From Patagioenas fasciata (lineage: Eukaryota; Chordata; Aves; Columbiformes; Columbidae): a stretch of DNA of 64,000 nt. A program made the position numbers and the translations under genes. Positions 62,441 to 64,000 of the stretch are shown piece after piece; position 1 is the first letter of the stretch, and every line of letters begins with the position of its first letter. Location: assembly GCF_037038585.1 (NCBI RefSeq), contig NC_092520.1, forward strand, positions 62,392,001-62,456,000, given 5' to 3'. The notes under the pieces were generated by a model that saw only the letters and a list, made by a program, of their open reading frames with translations, made no database searches and was not told the origin of the DNA.

Positions 62441-62960
62441 TCTCTGTGTCACGTTGCTAAAGGATATCACACACCAACGACAATTACCGTTCTCCCTTTT
62501 GCGGCCACATACAATGCCAGAAAACAGGCCCCAGACTTCCTTATTTAATTGCCTGGTTTCTTTTCATCTCAAACACAGTCAAAAGAAATGGATTTAGCTC
62601 ACCCTTGTAAAATAGCACACATTTTCTTTCTGTTATGCCTTTGAAATATTGCACATGACAGCAAATATTTAGAGAATCTCATGAATGGCAGATGCCTGTA
62701 AGCAGCCTTATCCTGGGGATATTTACTGGCACAAAACTCCAGTGGCATCATGCTTCAATAATATTGAAGAGGTGAGACAAGTTTGTGCTGGTGAACGTGA
62801 GTGCGAGCAGACTCTTCCCATTTCAGAGAGGTGACTTATCTCCTAGCCTGGCCACCTAAGGACCATGCAAGTCAAACATTTGCATACTTGTCATTGGCTA
62901 TTTTGAATGAAGGGACATGATAATGCATTTTGCAGCACTGTTATCATATTGAAACTTCAA
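62440..62960. promoter_or_regulatory. Candidate conserved enhancer-like block
   Basis: Repeat-free, evenly mixed sequence with scattered CpGs, an exact octamer ATTTGCAT (62878-62885), a CCAAT-type ATTGGCTATT near 62892 and a TAAT core soon after. The texture is that of a conserved non-coding element. Conservation is not testable here. Confidence 0.3.
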
Positions 62961-62977
62961 TTTGACATGTGATACAG

Positions 62978-63075
62978 GTCCTGGACTCCAGTGTGATCTT
63001 CAACAAAGTGCTTCATGGAATGGACAAATTGCATGTTTATGCCTCAGTTTACCCAGCTGTGTATAAGGAAGAGTA
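62978..63075 (+). mobile_element. Possible ancient MIR fragment
   Basis: GTGTGATCTTCAACAAAGTG, then after an insertion-like gap GCCTCAGTTTACCCAGCTGT and ATAAGG, resemble the core of the MIR SINE (the TGTGACCTTGGGCAAG ... TGCCTCAGTTTCC stretch of its consensus, from memory). MIR is an amniote-wide relic, so a degraded copy in a bird is possible. The match is partial and could be chance. Confidence 0.4.
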
Positions 63076-64000
63076 GAAATTACAGAAATTCTGCCATCCT
63101 CCTTGAAAATAGTTGGACAACCCCTGATGAAGGTACTAAACTAATGCGAAGTATTTAGCATTGTTACACAATTGAAAATTAATGTAAGACATTAAAACTT
63201 TCCACTAAATAATGAAAGATGCAGGGATTCCTAGGCAAGCTCAGTGACAAAGACACTCCTGAAGTCGGCTATGCAATGTCTCAACAGCCACTTGGCATAA
63301 GGAGAAATCAGAATGCAATAAGAGAGGTGGAGAGCAGAGGAGGAAAGGAGGAATGGTCACAGAAGGGAAGCAGAAAGAAGAATGAGTGATATAGGGCTCT
63401 GTTCTGCTGTGTTCTCCTCTGGTCCAACCCACAGCTGAAGTTCAGGGCCATGCAGCTCCAGCTCAAGGGGTTGGCATCAGGTTACTGCGAAGTGGTCGGC
63501 ACTGCACCTGCCTCTCATCTGGCAGTGATCTCCGTTCAGATGCAGAAAACCTGCAGAGAGAGTATTTTCTGCATCTGTTAACCAGTGCCACCAGTAAACT
63601 GCCTTCCCTGACATCCTTGTGCTGACTTACCAGTCAGTCCCATTGCAGAAGGCCAATGGTACCATCACATGCTATCACTTGTGCACCCACCTTCTTCTCT
63701 CTGTAGCACTGTAGCAGGGCCTGGGCAGTGCTGCTTCAGGAACCACTTCTTCTTTTTTCCCTCTACTGATGGAGCACAGACGTGGTAATCAGGCATTTTG
63801 CTCTTCCCACCATGCCTGAGCTGACAGCTTCTCCCAAGGAAGTGTCTATGTAGGTCTACCCTTCTGCCAGTCAAGCAGTAACAAATCTGGATCCTTCTGA
63901 TCTCCAGGCAACAGGATGTCAGTGATAGCAACTATAGAAAAAAAGGAAAGACACTGTTGTTAGGACATACATTTTAATACCCTTATCTGTTACAAGCTAT
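63076..64000. other. Non-coding, purine-rich stretch
   Basis: No gene recognised. A strongly purine-rich segment (GAGAGGTGGAG- and GAAGGGAAGC-like words) lies at about 63318-63392. A - strand donor (CTG followed by GTAAGT) near 63625 has no clear acceptor. Confidence 0.45.

Noticed and set aside
1..64000. Prokaryotic features: operons, CRISPR, insertion sequences, phage
   Set aside because: Stop density, CpG depletion, CR1 copies and lack of coding density show vertebrate nuclear DNA. No direct-repeat array with regular spacers was seen.

Overview
This window looks like vertebrate nuclear DNA, most likely from a bird. The base composition is AT-rich and CpG-poor. Stop codons are dense in all frames, interspersed repeats are sparse, and the recognisable ones are copies of CR1, the non-LTR retroposon typical of birds and other reptiles. 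There is no operon structure, Shine-Dalgarno spacing, CRISPR array, insertion sequence, tRNA or rRNA that I can see. I could not recognise any known protein. Almost every open frame is short and explained by chance, and many open only with non-ATG starts. I read the window as a long non-coding stretch: intergenic DNA or very large introns, possibly the regulatory landscape of a developmental or neuronal gene (inference). || Layout: 1-2.2 kb is AT-rich and ends in a well-formed poly(A) site on the + strand, so it may be the end of a 3' UTR. A strong CpG island at about 2.4-3.1 kb is the only clear promoter-like element. A smaller CpG cluster lies at 4.6-4.8 kb. From 5 to 28 kb the sequence is AT-rich and mostly featureless, with several computed-by-eye candidate exons (13.9, 20.3, 26.0 and 26.9 kb). 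Recognisable CR1 pieces lie at 29.0 (-), 32.7 (+), 34.4 (-) and 58.3 kb (+), and a possible MIR at 63.0 kb. A GC-rich, CpG-poor, G-quadruplex-forming block with a poly(A) run follows the 32.7 kb CR1. || The best protein-coding candidate is a 213-codon frame on the - strand at 36.8-37.5 kb. It runs from a good splice acceptor to a TAA and is locally CpG-enriched, but it matches no family I know. A + strand non-coding transcript is conceivable: CpG island, exons near 20.3 and 39.6 kb, and a terminal exon ending at the poly(A) site near 41.03 kb. This is inference from splice and poly(A) signals only. Several blocks (36.2, 38.5, 45.8, 47.8, 62.5-62.95 kb) have the texture of conserved non-coding enhancers, which only alignment can test. 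No multi-gene system is present; the items of interest are individual candidate exons, regulatory blocks and small structural oddities.
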